Shown here piece by piece: positions 8,228 to 16,878 of a DNA stretch of 64,000 bases; the first letter of the stretch is position 1; each line of letters begins with the position of its first letter. Under the pieces are notes generated by a model. That model searched no databases and had not been told where the DNA came from. It saw only the letters and a list, made by a program, of their open reading frames with translations. The stretch is taken from positions 1 through 64,000 of the forward strand of contig NZ_FQXJ01000019.1 of the NCBI RefSeq assembly GCF_900129935.1. The letters run 5' to 3'. This stretch comes from Desulfosporosinus lacus DSM 15449 (GTDB lineage: Bacteria; Bacillota; Desulfitobacteriia; Desulfitobacteriales; Desulfitobacteriaceae). The translations under genes were made by a program, and so were the position numbers.

Positions 8228-10150
8228 TTGTTAGAAAACAATGTGTATGGTATAGTAAATCGAAAGAAAATGACTGTCACGAATAGCAATGGAGCGGGTG
8301 CGAGAAAAATGAGTGTTTTATTTAGCCGGGATTGCGGCGTCGATATATCAGGTGAACCGCTTTTTCGGCGGATCAGTTTTGCTTTAGAAAATGGGGAAAA
8401 GGCTGCCTTGGTCGGTCCGAACGGAGCGGGTAAAACAACTCTGATTCGGGCTTGCTTAGGAGATGTCCGATTAGAAAGTGGAGAGGTCCAAATTCTGGGT
8501 TCCTATGGGTACCTGCCTCAAACTCCTATTGTGGAGGACGAAGGGAACGTCTTTGAGTGTGTAATCCAAGAACGAGCGGATTTATTACAAATGCAGGAAC
8601 AACTGCGTGAGTTAGAGGATAAGATGGCCTTGACTCCGAGTGAGAAAGTCATGGAACAATATGCTGCCTTGACCGAGTCCTTTGAACGTCAGGGGGGCTA
8701 CGCTTTAGAAGCCTTGGTGCGGAGAATCTTGGCTGGCCTGGGACTTGAAGCGGAGATCAATTCTCAAGTTGTTAGGTTGAGCGGAGGGCAGAAGACCCGC
8801 TTAGCTTTATGTAAGCTTTTGCTTCGGGCTCCCGAACTCTTGATATTAGATGAACCGACGAATCATTTAGATATTGCGGCTCTGGAGTGGCTGGAGGGAT
8901 ACCTGCGAGATTATCCTGGTGCCTTGCTGATTGTTTCACACGACAGATACTTTTTAGATCGTATAGTTTCGCGAGTTTTCTGTCTGGAAAACGGCGAGTT
9001 AAAAGGGTATACCGGTAATTATTCCGAATACGAATTATTGAAGATTTTAGAAGCCAAGACATTAGGGCGAGAAGCAGAGCGCTTAGCAAATAAAATTGCT
9101 AAACTTGAGGATTATGTCCGCAGAAATAAGGCGGGAGTCAATTCTAAGCAGGCGCGCGGACGGGAAAGTCAACTCCAGAAGCTCAAGCCAATTCAGGTAA
9201 CCAAGGTGGATCACGGACTTTCTATTTCACTGGGAAGTGGAGGCCGAAGCGGAAATCGAGTTCTTTCAATAGAAGATCTATCGATTTCCTTTGCTGCGCG
9301 AAATCTTTTTTCAAACGTGCAATTGGATTTGAGACGGGGAGACAAAGTAGCCCTGCTGGGAAAAAACGGAATCGGAAAAACTACCCTTCTCAAGGCTATT
9401 CTCCAAAAGGCTCCATTTAAGGGAACCATCCGTTTGGGCGCAAATGTAAAAATTGCTTATTATTCACAGGAACATGAGAATTTAGGCACGTCAGGGACGG
9501 TAATGGATGAGATCCGGAATGTCACCAAATTAAAGGACCCGGAGATCCGAAATCTACTGGCTCGATATGGTTTTAGAAAAGATGATGTATTTAAGCTGAT
9601 TAACGTGCTAAGTGGGGGAGAAAAGAGCCGTTTGGCTTTATGCAAGCTTTTCTTAGAGCAAGGAAACTTACTTTTGCTTGATGAACCGACAAATCATCTT
9701 GATGTTGAAACCCGCGGGGTTTTAGAAGAAGCTCTTCAAGAATACGAAGGAACCGTACTTGTAGTTTCCCATGATCGTTATTTTTTAGATAAAGTAGTTA
9801 ATAAAATTGCGGAACTCACCTCTCAAGGGCTGTTGCTTTTCGAGGGAGATTACACAGGGTTCAAGGAATATAAACAACAAGAAGAAATGAGTGCTGCTCC
9901 CATCGAACGGGCTTTAAAGCCAAGCAACCAAGATAAGCAAGAAAGCCGTAATTTGGCGCGTGAAAAGAAGCGAATGAAGCAACTTGAACTGGAAATTGAA
10001 GAGTTAGAAGAAACCCTCCTAGCGTTAGAGGCGGAACTCGCTATGGCGGATACAAATTACGAATTGGCAATGAGGCTTCATGAAGAGTGTGAGAAAGTAA
10101 AGTCGCGTAGAGATAGTGCCTTAGAAGAATGGATTGCTGGAAATGATTGA
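8228..10150 (+). CDS. ABC-F family ATPase
   Basis: Two complete ATPase domains on one chain without membrane segments: Walker A GPNGAGKTT and GKNGIGKTT, signatures LSGGQKTR and LSGGEKSR, Walker B LLILDEPTNHLD and LLLLDEPTNHLD. A charged linker of about 80 residues joins them, and a long coiled coil forms the C terminus. ABC-F proteins bind ribosomes in translation or antibiotic protection; which branch applies cannot be decided. The start is unclear: TTG 8228, ATG 8270 and ATG 8309 are in frame and none has a good ribosome site. ATG 8309 best matches the usual N terminus. Confidence 0.9.
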   Translation: MLENNVYGIVNRKKMTVTNSNGAGARKMSVLFSRDCGVDISGEPLFRRISFALENGEKAALVGPNGAGKTTLIRACLGDVRLESGEVQILGSYGYLPQTPIVEDEGNVFECVIQERADLLQMQEQLRELEDKMALTPSEKVMEQYAALTESFERQGGYALEALVRRILAGLGLEAEINSQVVRLSGGQKTRLALCKLLLRAPELLILDEPTNHLDIAALEWLEGYLRDYPGALLIVSHDRYFLDRIVSRVFCLENGELKGYTGNYSEYELLKILEAKTLGREAERLANKIAKLEDYVRRNKAGVNSKQARGRESQLQKLKPIQVTKVDHGLSISLGSGGRSGNRVLSIEDLSISFAARNLFSNVQLDLRRGDKVALLGKNGIGKTTLLKAILQKAPFKGTIRLGANVKIAYYSQEHENLGTSGTVMDEIRNVTKLKDPEIRNLLARYGFRKDDVFKLINVLSGGEKSRLALCKLFLEQGNLLLLDEPTNHLDVETRGVLEEALQEYEGTVLVVSHDRYFLDKVVNKIAELTSQGLLLFEGDYTGFKEYKQQEEMSAAPIERALKPSNQDKQESRNLAREKKRMKQLELEIEELEETLLALEAELAMADTNYELAMRLHEECEKVKSRRDSALEEWIAGND

Positions 10151-10214
10151 TTTCACCAAATAGCCTTTGAATCCATATATTATCCTGAAGTCGCAAGATG
10201 GAGGGATACATATT

Positions 10215-10874
10215 ATGGGAGTAGCTATGCTTATGGCAGTGGCTTTAAGTCTGGATGGATTTGGAGTCGGATTGGCGTATGGATTACGTCGTATTCGAAT
10301 ACCCATAAATTCGCTTATTGCTATTGCAATGTGTACAGTTTTGGCAATGGGAGTATCGATGCTTTTTGGTGGTTGGGTAACGTTATGGCTTGAGTTAATT
10401 CAGGCACGTTTATTGGGAGCTGCAATTTTATTGGCCTTAGGGATCTTTCAATTGGGGAAAGCTATCTGGAATCGTAATGAGGAGGTCTTTCCCGAAGCAG
10501 TACCCGCGATGGCTGTGACCCATCCAAAGCCAGCATTGGAACCAGTGTTTCGATTCCAGCTGCGGTTTTTTGGCTTAGTAATTCAAGTACTTAAGACGCC
10601 TGATATTGCGGATGTTGATGGTTCAGGAGTAATCAGTCTGCGAGAAAGCTTATTGTTGGGGTGTGCTCTGGCGATAGATGCTTTTGCTAGTGGAATAGGT
10701 GCCGCGATGGCGGGAATGACGTTATCGGTTATCGGAATCGTAGCTTTAACCCAAATTATGATGTTGCGTTTAGGCCAAGAAATGGCGGGTAAAATTCCAG
10801 TATACTGGACAAATAAAGCGGAATATTTGCCAGGTGCTGTTTTAATCTTGATCGGATTGGGGAAATTGATCTGA
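10215..10874 (+). CDS. ytaF: Sporulation membrane protein YtaF
   Basis: A 219-residue polytopic protein, six hydrophobic segments in two triplets with the repeated motif LSLDGFGVGLAYG and LAIDAFASGIGAA, as in YtaF and the related MntP manganese exporters. The central segment TPDIADVDGSGVI is a YtaF feature. The start ATG 10215 has GGAGGG nine bases upstream; a longer frame from 10167 lacks a site. It is directly followed by coaE, the arrangement seen in many Bacillus-Clostridium genomes. Confidence 0.85.
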   Translation: MGVAMLMAVALSLDGFGVGLAYGLRRIRIPINSLIAIAMCTVLAMGVSMLFGGWVTLWLELIQARLLGAAILLALGIFQLGKAIWNRNEEVFPEAVPAMAVTHPKPALEPVFRFQLRFFGLVIQVLKTPDIADVDGSGVISLRESLLLGCALAIDAFASGIGAAMAGMTLSVIGIVALTQIMMLRLGQEMAGKIPVYWTNKAEYLPGAVLILIGLGKLI

Positions 10875-10886
10875 GGTGAGAAAGAA

Positions 10887-11492
10887 GTGTTGAACATTGG
10901 ACTGACGGGTGGAATAGGCAGTGGTAAATCTACAGTAGCCCAATGGTTTATAAAACAGGGGGTTCCAGTGTTAGACGCCGACAAAACGGTGCACCGTTTG
11001 TTGCAATCGGATCAGACAACGGTTTTGAAACTGATCGAGGAATTCGGCGCAGATATTTTAGATGAGAATGGGCAAATCGATCGTTCCAGTTTAGGGAAGC
11101 TGGTTTTCAGGGAGGAGGATGCACGAAAGCGCTTAGAGCGCATCGTGCACCCTCGCGTGGTACAATCTATGAATGAAGAGAGAGATGCACTTAGAGATAC
11201 AGGAGTTAAGATCTGTGTATGGGATGTGCCTTTGCTTTATGAAGCAGGTTTTGAAAAGTTTGTGGACGAAGTTTGGGTTGTATGGATACCGCGGAACCTG
11301 CAAATTTCTCGTGTACTTGCGCGGGACAAGCTGAGTCTTAGTGAGGTAGAAGCACGTATATCTTCTCAAGGATCGTTAGATGAAAAGCGTCAGCGGGCGG
11401 ATGTTATAATTGACAATTCTGGGAGCGAGAGTCAAACAATAGGTCAACTTGAAGATGTGTGGCAAAAATTACTACTAAGACAAAAGGATTAA
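10887..11492 (+). CDS. coaE: Dephospho-CoA kinase
   Basis: Last step of coenzyme A synthesis: ATP-dependent 3'-phosphorylation of dephospho-CoA in the cytosol. The P-loop GLTGGIGSGKST is at the N terminus, followed by DADKTVHRL and the lid/CoA region VWDVPLLYEAGFEK. Length 201 is normal. GTG start with GAGGTGAGAAAG upstream; only 12 bases separate it from ytaF, so they are probably one transcript. Confidence 0.95.
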   Translation: MLNIGLTGGIGSGKSTVAQWFIKQGVPVLDADKTVHRLLQSDQTTVLKLIEEFGADILDENGQIDRSSLGKLVFREEDARKRLERIVHPRVVQSMNEERDALRDTGVKICVWDVPLLYEAGFEKFVDEVWVVWIPRNLQISRVLARDKLSLSEVEARISSQGSLDEKRQRADVIIDNSGSESQTIGQLEDVWQKLLLRQKD

Positions 11493-11563
11493 TTGCTCAT
11501 AATAGTCGATGCTATGAAAATAGACTAAAAATAAGGACCTTTCCTAGGTGAGAAGGAGATGGG

Positions 11564-12145
11564 ATGGCTAAAAGGATTTTAAAGCGTTGGATTAGTGGCC
11601 GGAATATTGGTATTATTATTGTTCTATCAATCCTTGTGGCTTATAGTGTGTTGCAAATATCAGATTTGCAGAAGATAATCTATCCTTATCCACACCGGAC
11701 CGTCGTCGAAAAATATGCTGAACAATACGGGGTCGATCCATTATTTGTACTTGCCGTAATCCGAGAAGAAAGCAAGTTTCTTCCTCGATCTGAATCTCAC
11801 AAGGGTGCTAAAGGGCTAATGCAGTTGATGCCCAGTACTGCGCAATCTATTGCTGAAAGTATTGGAGATAAAGCATATAGTGAGGAGTATTTACTCGATC
11901 CTGAGAAGAACATTCAATATGGAACGTGGTACCTTGCCAGTCTGCAGAAATTGTTTTTGAATAACCGTCCTTTAGTAATTGCAGCTTATAATGGTGGTAG
12001 AGGACGTGTACAAGAATGGATCAAATCAGGTCAGATTGACCCTGAAAATATTCGACTTGAGGATATCCCCTTTAATGAAACTCGGGGTTATGTGGATCGT
12101 GTCTTGAAAAGTTATCAGAAATACATTAAACTTTATCGTACATAG
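11564..12145 (+). CDS. Membrane-anchored lytic murein transglycosylase (Slt-type)
   Basis: A 193-residue protein: one N-terminal membrane segment (residues about 13-31) then an SLT domain. The catalytic glutamate is in VIREESKF, with the family motifs GLMQLMPSTA and AAYNGG. It would cleave peptidoglycan glycan strands on the outer side of the membrane. It comes 71 bases after coaE and may be co-transcribed. The ribosome site is GAGAAGGAGATGGG. Confidence 0.9.
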   Translation: MAKRILKRWISGRNIGIIIVLSILVAYSVLQISDLQKIIYPYPHRTVVEKYAEQYGVDPLFVLAVIREESKFLPRSESHKGAKGLMQLMPSTAQSIAESIGDKAYSEEYLLDPEKNIQYGTWYLASLQKLFLNNRPLVIAAYNGGRGRVQEWIKSGQIDPENIRLEDIPFNETRGYVDRVLKSYQKYIKLYRT

Positions 12146-12251
12146 CTAGATTAGGCAGCTGTAATGATATGTAAGAACCTGACAAGTTAGTTTAAAAGGT
12201 TCCCAAAAGAAAAGATAAGATTAAATTAACTTGCGAAAGGAATGTGTCAAT

Positions 12252-12530
12252 TTGAAAGAGGTCGATCCCGAAGAAGTAAAAAAAATCCTGACAAGGTTAA
12301 AGACTGTTCGTGGGCACATAGCTGGTGTAGAACGCATGATAGAGGAAGAGAAAAGTTGTGAGGAAATTTTATTACAACTTGTAGCTGTTCGCTCTGCAGT
12401 ACATAAAACTTCTGTCATAATAGCACAACGTTATGCAAGTTCATGTCTGATTGATGCCATTGATTCTGGGGAAGATCGCCAAGAGGTTCTGAACAACGCG
12501 ATTGAGACCCTTATGAAACTTAATCAATGA
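12252..12530 (+). CDS. CsoR-family repressor, CstR-like (persulfide-sensor type)
   Basis: A 92-residue all-helical DUF156 protein. CsoR copper sensors use Cys-His-Cys at spacings +25 and +29. Here the first Cys (KSCEEI) is followed by Tyr at +25 and Cys at +29 (ASSCL), so the metal histidine is lost while both cysteines stay. That pattern is the one of CstR, which senses persulfides through a Cys pair 29 apart. Start TTG 12252 (AAAGGA upstream) is preferred to TTG 12231. The sulfur genes from 15443 make persulfide sensing plausible. Formaldehyde or metal sensing is not excluded. Confidence 0.8.
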   Translation: MKEVDPEEVKKILTRLKTVRGHIAGVERMIEEEKSCEEILLQLVAVRSAVHKTSVIIAQRYASSCLIDAIDSGEDRQEVLNNAIETLMKLNQ

Positions 12531-12543
12531 ACTAGGGCCTTCA

Positions 12544-12572
12544 CCGTCACCATTTAATGAGTGGCGGTTTTT
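12544..12572 (+). terminator. Terminator after CsoR-family gene
   Basis: Arms CCGTCAC (12544-12550) and GTGGCGG (12561-12567) are followed by TTTTTC. Confidence 0.75.
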
Positions 12573-12730
12573 CTTTGATTAGATATCTAGTGGATAAGAG
12601 TAAAGATCAGTGAAATAATAGAATTAAAATAGTACTGTCAATAATTTTTGCAGTTGTCTAAGTTTTGATTGCTTTATTCAGTATATTTGATATACTTTAT
12701 TTGAGCATATGCCCAAAAGGAGCTGATTTA

Positions 12731-13219
12731 ATGCCAAGGCGACGTTGTTGTGGCCTGATTGACGATGCAATAGTTTGCCAAACTTTTATTCCTCTTGGAC
12801 AATCTTGTTTGGAAGAAATAGTTATTAAGCTTGAGGAATTAGAGGCCATTCGTCTTAAAGACATGGTTGGTTTGGATCAAGTCGATTGTGCAGCGTCTAT
12901 GGGGGTTTCCAGAGCTACGTTTCAGCGAATTTTAGGTGCTGCCAGGTCAAAGATTGCTGCTGCCTTAATAGAAGGCCGACCTATAATCATTCGAGGTGGC
13001 CACTATTTGATGAAAAATCGTGTGTTCGAATGTGTTGAATGCAGACATGTCTGGGAAGTTGAACCATGTGAGACTGGAGGTAAACACGGCTATGAAATCG
13101 CATGTCCAGAGTGTGGAAGCATGAAAAAAATGAAACTTGGAAACGGAAGTAAACATACTTGCAGTAGCCGGCATCACGATGGTCATAGCAAGCCCGGTTG
13201 CTGCGGAGGACACTCCTAG
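12731..13219 (+). CDS. DUF134 (UPF0251) protein with metal-binding tail
   Basis: A 162-residue protein. The N-terminal MPRRRCCGLI and the helix-turn-helix region (LEELEAIRLKDMVGLDQVDCAASMGVSRATFQRIL) define DUF134, thought to bind DNA. A C-terminal zinc-ribbon-like part has CVEC...CPEC pairs, and the end is rich in Cys and His (SSRHHDGHSKPGCCGGH). ATG 12731 is chosen because AAGGAG lies ten bases upstream. This gene with NifX-like and Mrp-type neighbours is a recurring set in anaerobes; its target is unknown. Confidence 0.85.
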   Translation: MPRRRCCGLIDDAIVCQTFIPLGQSCLEEIVIKLEELEAIRLKDMVGLDQVDCAASMGVSRATFQRILGAARSKIAAALIEGRPIIIRGGHYLMKNRVFECVECRHVWEVEPCETGGKHGYEIACPECGSMKKMKLGNGSKHTCSSRHHDGHSKPGCCGGHS

Positions 13220-13365
13220 AAGCAATCAAAGCCTGGAAAGCAGTAAAATTAGTTCAGCTGAATTAAGTCGAGACATTGAATTGACCAGAACAGATTCAAA
13301 CGTTTCTCTAAATCTGCTACAGACAGGCTTAGAGTGACGTAAATAATGATTAGGAGGGCTTATTT

Positions 13366-13740
13366 ATGTCAAAGAAAATTGCAATTCCAACAAATGGTGA
13401 GGATTTAGATCCGCATTTTGGACGGGCAGCAGGTTTTACGGTGTTTGAGATTGAGGGAACTGAAGCTCGTTTTGTAGAATTACTCAGTTCTACGGGTCTT
13501 CAGCATCAGCATGAAGGACTTGCCAATATGTTCAAGAGTAAAGGCGTCGAAGCTCTTGTTTGTGGTGGTATCGGTGGAGGCATGATCAATGGTCTTAATG
13601 CAGTGGGGCTCGAAGTCGTTTCGGGTGCTTCTGGAAAAGTGGTTGATGTTGCAAATCGTTATGCTTTAGGTAAGGTTGTCAGTACCGGCTCTGTTTGCGC
13701 ACACGATCATGATCATGAGCATGGACACGGTCACCACTAA
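13366..13740 (+). CDS. NifX/NifB-like dinitrogenase cofactor-domain protein
   Basis: A 124-residue single NifX/NafY-type domain, KIAIPTNGEDLDPHFGRAAGF at the start and ALVCGGIGGGMINGL in the middle, the typical cofactor-binding loops. The C terminus is a histidine-rich tail (HDHDHEHGHGHH) likely to bind metal. No nitrogenase gene is in the window, so a general role in FeS or metal cofactor handling is more likely than nitrogen fixation. GGAGGG lies nine bases upstream. Confidence 0.85.
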   Translation: MSKKIAIPTNGEDLDPHFGRAAGFTVFEIEGTEARFVELLSSTGLQHQHEGLANMFKSKGVEALVCGGIGGGMINGLNAVGLEVVSGASGKVVDVANRYALGKVVSTGSVCAHDHDHEHGHGHH

Positions 13741-13845
13741 GAATAATCTATTCAATTTCGGATCTGCTTTAAACTGTTTTTTATACTCATTAAATTATAT
13801 GCTCAAAAAGATTTCCTGCGTGATTAACACCTAAGTGGACAAACC

Positions 13846-13875
13846 TTGACAAATAAAAAATTTGGGGAGTAAGAT
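13846..13875 (+). promoter_or_regulatory. Sigma-A-type promoter for the Mrp ATPase gene
   Basis: TTGACA at 13846-13851 and TAAGAT at 13870-13875 are 18 bases apart. The start codon follows 63 bases after the -10 box. Confidence 0.5.
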
Positions 13876-13938
13876 AAATTTTGGTTACTCATCCATGTAA
13901 GGGTAAATAGTTTTTATTTTAGAATTGGAGGTAGTAAA

Positions 13939-14793
13939 GTGAGCGAATCATGTAATAGCTGTGCTGCTGCAGGCTCATGTAACACAGAAAGTTGTTCTAG
14001 TGCGCCCGAATTAACCAAGGCTCAGAAAGCTAGTAATGTTAAGAAAGTTATTGCAGTCATGAGTGGTAAAGGCGGGGTTGGTAAATCCTCTGTAACAGGT
14101 ATGTTAGCCGTAAGTCTCATGCGTCAAGGGTTTAAAGTAGGGATTTTAGACTCGGACATAACCGGTCCAAGCATTCCTAAAATTTTTGGAATTAAGGAAA
14201 GAGCTGGAGCCAGCCAAGGTGGGATTATTGCACCTACCAGTCGTGGCGGAATTAAAGTTATGTCACTTAATCTTATGATTGAAAATGAAGATGATCCCGT
14301 GATCTTACGTGGACCATTGATTACTCAAGTCGTTAATCAGTTCTGGAAGGATGTAATCTGGGGAGAACTGGATTATTTATTAATCGATATGCCTCCTGGA
14401 ACTGGGGATGTAGCGATCACAATATTCCAATCCTTACCGATCAATGGGGTTGTGATGGTGACAAGTCCGCAGGCCTTAGCCAATATGGTGGTAAGAAAAG
14501 CTATCAAAATGGTAAGAAACTATGAACCGCCGATTTATGGATTAGTTGAAAACATGGCTTATGTCCAATGCCCGGATTGCAGTAAAAAGATAGAAGTCTT
14601 TGGGAAGCCTCAAGGGGAGGAAGAAGCTAAGCGTTCTTCTATTCCTTTCTTAGGAGCACTTCCCCTTGATCCAGCTTTAGCTACACTGTCAGATGCAGGT
14701 AAAATAGAGGATTATCAATCCTCTGACTTTGATCAGATCGCGCGTAGCTTGGCAGAACAGATTAAAATGGGCAGTGAGAAGAATCTAGCGTAA
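13939..14793 (+). CDS. Mrp/NBP35-type FeS-cluster carrier ATPase
   Basis: A 284-residue P-loop ATPase of the deviant Walker A type (SGKGGVGKSS) with DSDITGPSIPK and the DMPPGTGD motif that mark Mrp/NBP35 proteins. The N terminus has a four-cysteine stretch (SCNSCAAAGSCNTESC) and a CPDC pair lies near residue 213-216, both candidates for cluster binding. GTG start after GGAGGTAGTAAA. Role: scaffold or carrier of FeS clusters in the cytosol, in keeping with its NifX-like neighbour. Confidence 0.9.
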   Translation: MSESCNSCAAAGSCNTESCSSAPELTKAQKASNVKKVIAVMSGKGGVGKSSVTGMLAVSLMRQGFKVGILDSDITGPSIPKIFGIKERAGASQGGIIAPTSRGGIKVMSLNLMIENEDDPVILRGPLITQVVNQFWKDVIWGELDYLLIDMPPGTGDVAITIFQSLPINGVVMVTSPQALANMVVRKAIKMVRNYEPPIYGLVENMAYVQCPDCSKKIEVFGKPQGEEEAKRSSIPFLGALPLDPALATLSDAGKIEDYQSSDFDQIARSLAEQIKMGSEKNLA

Positions 14794-14880
14794 TTAACCG
14801 TCTTTTTTATACTTATTTATTCTTAAGGGGTTGGAGCAACTAATTTTACAGTTGTTTTAACCCTATTTTTACTATTATGA

Positions 14881-14937
14881 AATCAATAAAGTGGGCGTAG
14901 CGAATCTTAGTCTTGCTGCGCCCACTTTATTGATTCT
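14881..14937. terminator. Bidirectional terminator hairpin
   Basis: A long inverted repeat: AATCAATAAAGTGGGCG on the left is matched by CGCCCACTTTATTGATT on the right, around a short centre. It lies between the convergent Mrp ATPase gene and the minus-strand coiled-coil gene, so it can serve both strands. Confidence 0.75.
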
Positions 14938-14948
14938 GAGGCTAATGG

Positions 14949-15146
14949 TTATTTGCGAAGTTCTAATTCTGCAATTATCTCCGCAATAGATGCTTTTAAG
15001 GTTTGAACTTCGGCTTCATATCGCCTTACAGTATGTCCAGGAAGATGCAACCCGGTTTGCTTTAGGACATAGCTTTGTTCTTCTTCTAACTCTTTAAGCT
15101 CTTCGGACAATGTTTTTAGACGTGTTCTTAAATCTTCGTCGCACAT
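14949..15146 (-). CDS. Small coiled-coil protein (65 aa)
   Basis: Two Leu/Glu-rich helices, RLKTLSEELKELEEEQ and YEAEVQTLKASIAEIIAEL, are joined by a short turn (GLHLPGH), so a helical hairpin is expected. No known domain recognised. ATG 15146 is used because AAAGGAGCG lies upstream. A protein of similar plan is encoded at 25281-25490. It is the only minus-strand gene in the 12-27 kb region. Confidence 0.7.
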   Translation of the reverse strand: MCDEDLRTRLKTLSEELKELEEEQSYVLKQTGLHLPGHTVRRYEAEVQTLKASIAEIIAELELRK

Positions 15147-15260
15147 GACTGATCGCTCCTTTGACTTGATAGCATCATCATAATACAAGGTAAAGATTTT
15201 AAGTGTCTTGTTTTTGACCTATTACTCAGAATATTATATTTTTGGGCAGTTATAAACATA

Positions 15261-15320
15261 TTGACCAAAGCATTTTTTAGATGTATCCTTTAATAAATAC
15301 CTACCCCCGAGGGAGGGGGA
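15261..15320 (+). promoter_or_regulatory. Promoter with C5/G5-tract operator for the sulfur operon
   Basis: TTGACC (15261-15266) and TATCCT (15284-15289) are 17 bases apart. About ten bases past the -10 box, CCCCC (15304-15308) and GGGGG (15315-15319) flank a six-base spacer. Facing C/G tracts of this sort are typical of CsoR-family operators, and their position would block transcription start. A CsoR/CstR-like regulator is encoded at 12252. The link is inference. Confidence 0.5.
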
Positions 15321-15442
15321 TTAAAACATTATCTCAAGAAGGATTTATATAACCCCCACTAACATTTGTCCGACGGAGGTGATTTAAAGCAATTAAGTAT
15401 ACCGATAAAAGTATAAATTAACTTGTGAGGTGAAGGGCAAAC

Positions 15443-16357
15443 TTGAAAAAGAAAAAAAGCACTTTATTAGCCTTAATATTTGGCGTATTCGGCATTGTTC
15501 TTATTGGTACTTTTTGGGTGGAAAATCCGAAAGTGACCGAAGCGGCCTGCGGTGCATCGACCACCTCCTGTAAAACCTGTCATGAGGTTAAGGGAGAAAA
15601 TCCCGTGTCCCAAAAGGGTGATTGGCATACTCAGCATGCTTTCGCTGATTTTTGTCAAGCCTGTCATCTGGGAGCGGCGACCGAGACCGATAAGACAAAA
15701 TCTCATGCTGGGATAGTGGCTAATCCTTTGACACAACCTGATGAAAGCTGTGCATCCTGTCATCCGGCAGATACTGCCACTCGGGTTGTAAAATATGGCG
15801 GTGAGGTGACAGGTGTTCCAGCGGGTAATCCGACTTCGGGGACGAGTTCAGGAGCGACCGGAACTGAAACGAATCAAACGGAGTCCGGTAGTGTAACCCC
15901 ATCAGCAGCTGCTGCCCAAATTCCCCCCGGTATGAATACCAACTTTGATGTAATTGACTTTAACGTAACAGACAAGATCCCATGGTTAGGCTGGTTGATC
16001 GGTATTATCAATGCAGTGATGCTTTTAGTGCTGGGGGGCCTGATCTGGAGATGGAAAAAGGGGTTATGGCCTTGGGCATTTTTAGCAGGAAGAACGAAAA
16101 AGGTTCCCTTTAACTCACTTCCTTTAGAAGTTCAGGAAGTGTTCAATCAGCTTTTAGAGGGAGATATTAAGACCGTCGTTTCTCTTGAGAAAATTTTAAA
16201 AAGTGAATGTGGTCCTCAGGTATTACAAGCAGTTTCTAACTTGCCAGATAATGTTCTGTTCCAGCTTAGAACTTTAGGGGAGAAGGATCTGAAGTCCGTT
16301 TCTTCATTGAGCGATTTATTGAAGAATGAAGGGAGTGAGCAAAATCGTGGGGTTTAG
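15443..16357 (+). CDS. Membrane-anchored trihaem cytochrome c
   Basis: 304 residues. An N-terminal signal/anchor is followed by an outer-face domain with three CxxCH haem sites (CKTCH, CQACH, CASCH), a Ser/Thr/Gly-rich linker, one membrane helix (IPWLGWLIGIINAVMLLVL) and a cytosolic tail of about 90 residues without haem sites. TTG start with GAGGTGAAGGG upstream. Its stop overlaps the next gene, so it is the first gene of the transporter/oxidoreductase operon. It probably moves electrons between the quinone pool or the molybdoenzyme and partners outside the membrane; the direction cannot be told. Confidence 0.9.
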   Translation: MKKKKSTLLALIFGVFGIVLIGTFWVENPKVTEAACGASTTSCKTCHEVKGENPVSQKGDWHTQHAFADFCQACHLGAATETDKTKSHAGIVANPLTQPDESCASCHPADTATRVVKYGGEVTGVPAGNPTSGTSSGATGTETNQTESGSVTPSAAAAQIPPGMNTNFDVIDFNVTDKIPWLGWLIGIINAVMLLVLGGLIWRWKKGLWPWAFLAGRTKKVPFNSLPLEVQEVFNQLLEGDIKTVVSLEKILKSECGPQVLQAVSNLPDNVLFQLRTLGEKDLKSVSSLSDLLKNEGSEQNRGV

Positions 16358-16877
16358 TAAGAAAATGAAAGATAAAGAGTGGTCGCCTTGGTCGGCCGGA
16401 GTGTTGTTGGGATTAACAGCTATTGGGTCTTATGTTTTGGTAGGCAAAACTATTGGTTCATCAGGTGGTATCGAAAACATAGACAGTATCTTATTGAAGG
16501 CCTTTGACAGCAGCTGGGCTAACTTAATGTACTTCAAATACCAGATGCCCCCTGTGGTGAGTTTTCAGATTCTCTTATTTGTGGGCATGATCTTAGGAGC
16601 CTTAACGTCAAGTCTCTGGTCCAAAGATTTTAAGTTTCGGATGATGCCGGATCAACAATGGACACAAACCTTTGGGCCCAGTAAGTTAAAACGCTGGACT
16701 ATGATTTTTATCGGCGGGGTGATTATTGAGTTTTCTGCCGGTATTGCCGGAGGGTGTACCAGTGGCTTAGCTATTTCTGGGACAATGCAGCTTTCTCCAG
16801 CGGGTCTAATCTTTATTGCAGGGTTATTTATTTCTGGAATTATTACAACCAAATTATTGTACGGGGGGGATTATTAA
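16347..16877 (+). CDS. YeeE/YedE-type sulfur transporter, first half
   Basis: About 176 residues with four hydrophobic segments. The family motif GGVIIEFSAGIAGGCTSGLAISG contains the conserved GGCTSG cysteine of the YeeE/TsuA thiosulfate channels. The family is often one chain of two similar halves; here the halves are separate genes. GTG 16347 (GGGAG upstream) overlaps the cytochrome stop by eleven bases; ATG 16326 is an alternative. Predicted role: uptake of thiosulfate or a related sulfur species feeding the reductase encoded downstream. Confidence 0.8.
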   Translation: MGFSKKMKDKEWSPWSAGVLLGLTAIGSYVLVGKTIGSSGGIENIDSILLKAFDSSWANLMYFKYQMPPVVSFQILLFVGMILGALTSSLWSKDFKFRMMPDQQWTQTFGPSKLKRWTMIFIGGVIIEFSAGIAGGCTSGLAISGTMQLSPAGLIFIAGLFISGIITTKLLYGGDY

Positions 16878-16878
16878 G

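Noticed and set aside
13137-13337. Frame of 66 codons overlapping the DUF134 gene end
   Set aside because: It lies largely inside a well-supported gene in another frame, and its tail has no recognisable features or ribosome site.
15313-15320. GGAGGGGG read as a ribosome site for an upstream leader peptide
   Set aside because: No start codon with a usable frame follows; the C5/G5 arrangement past a -10 box is better read as an operator.
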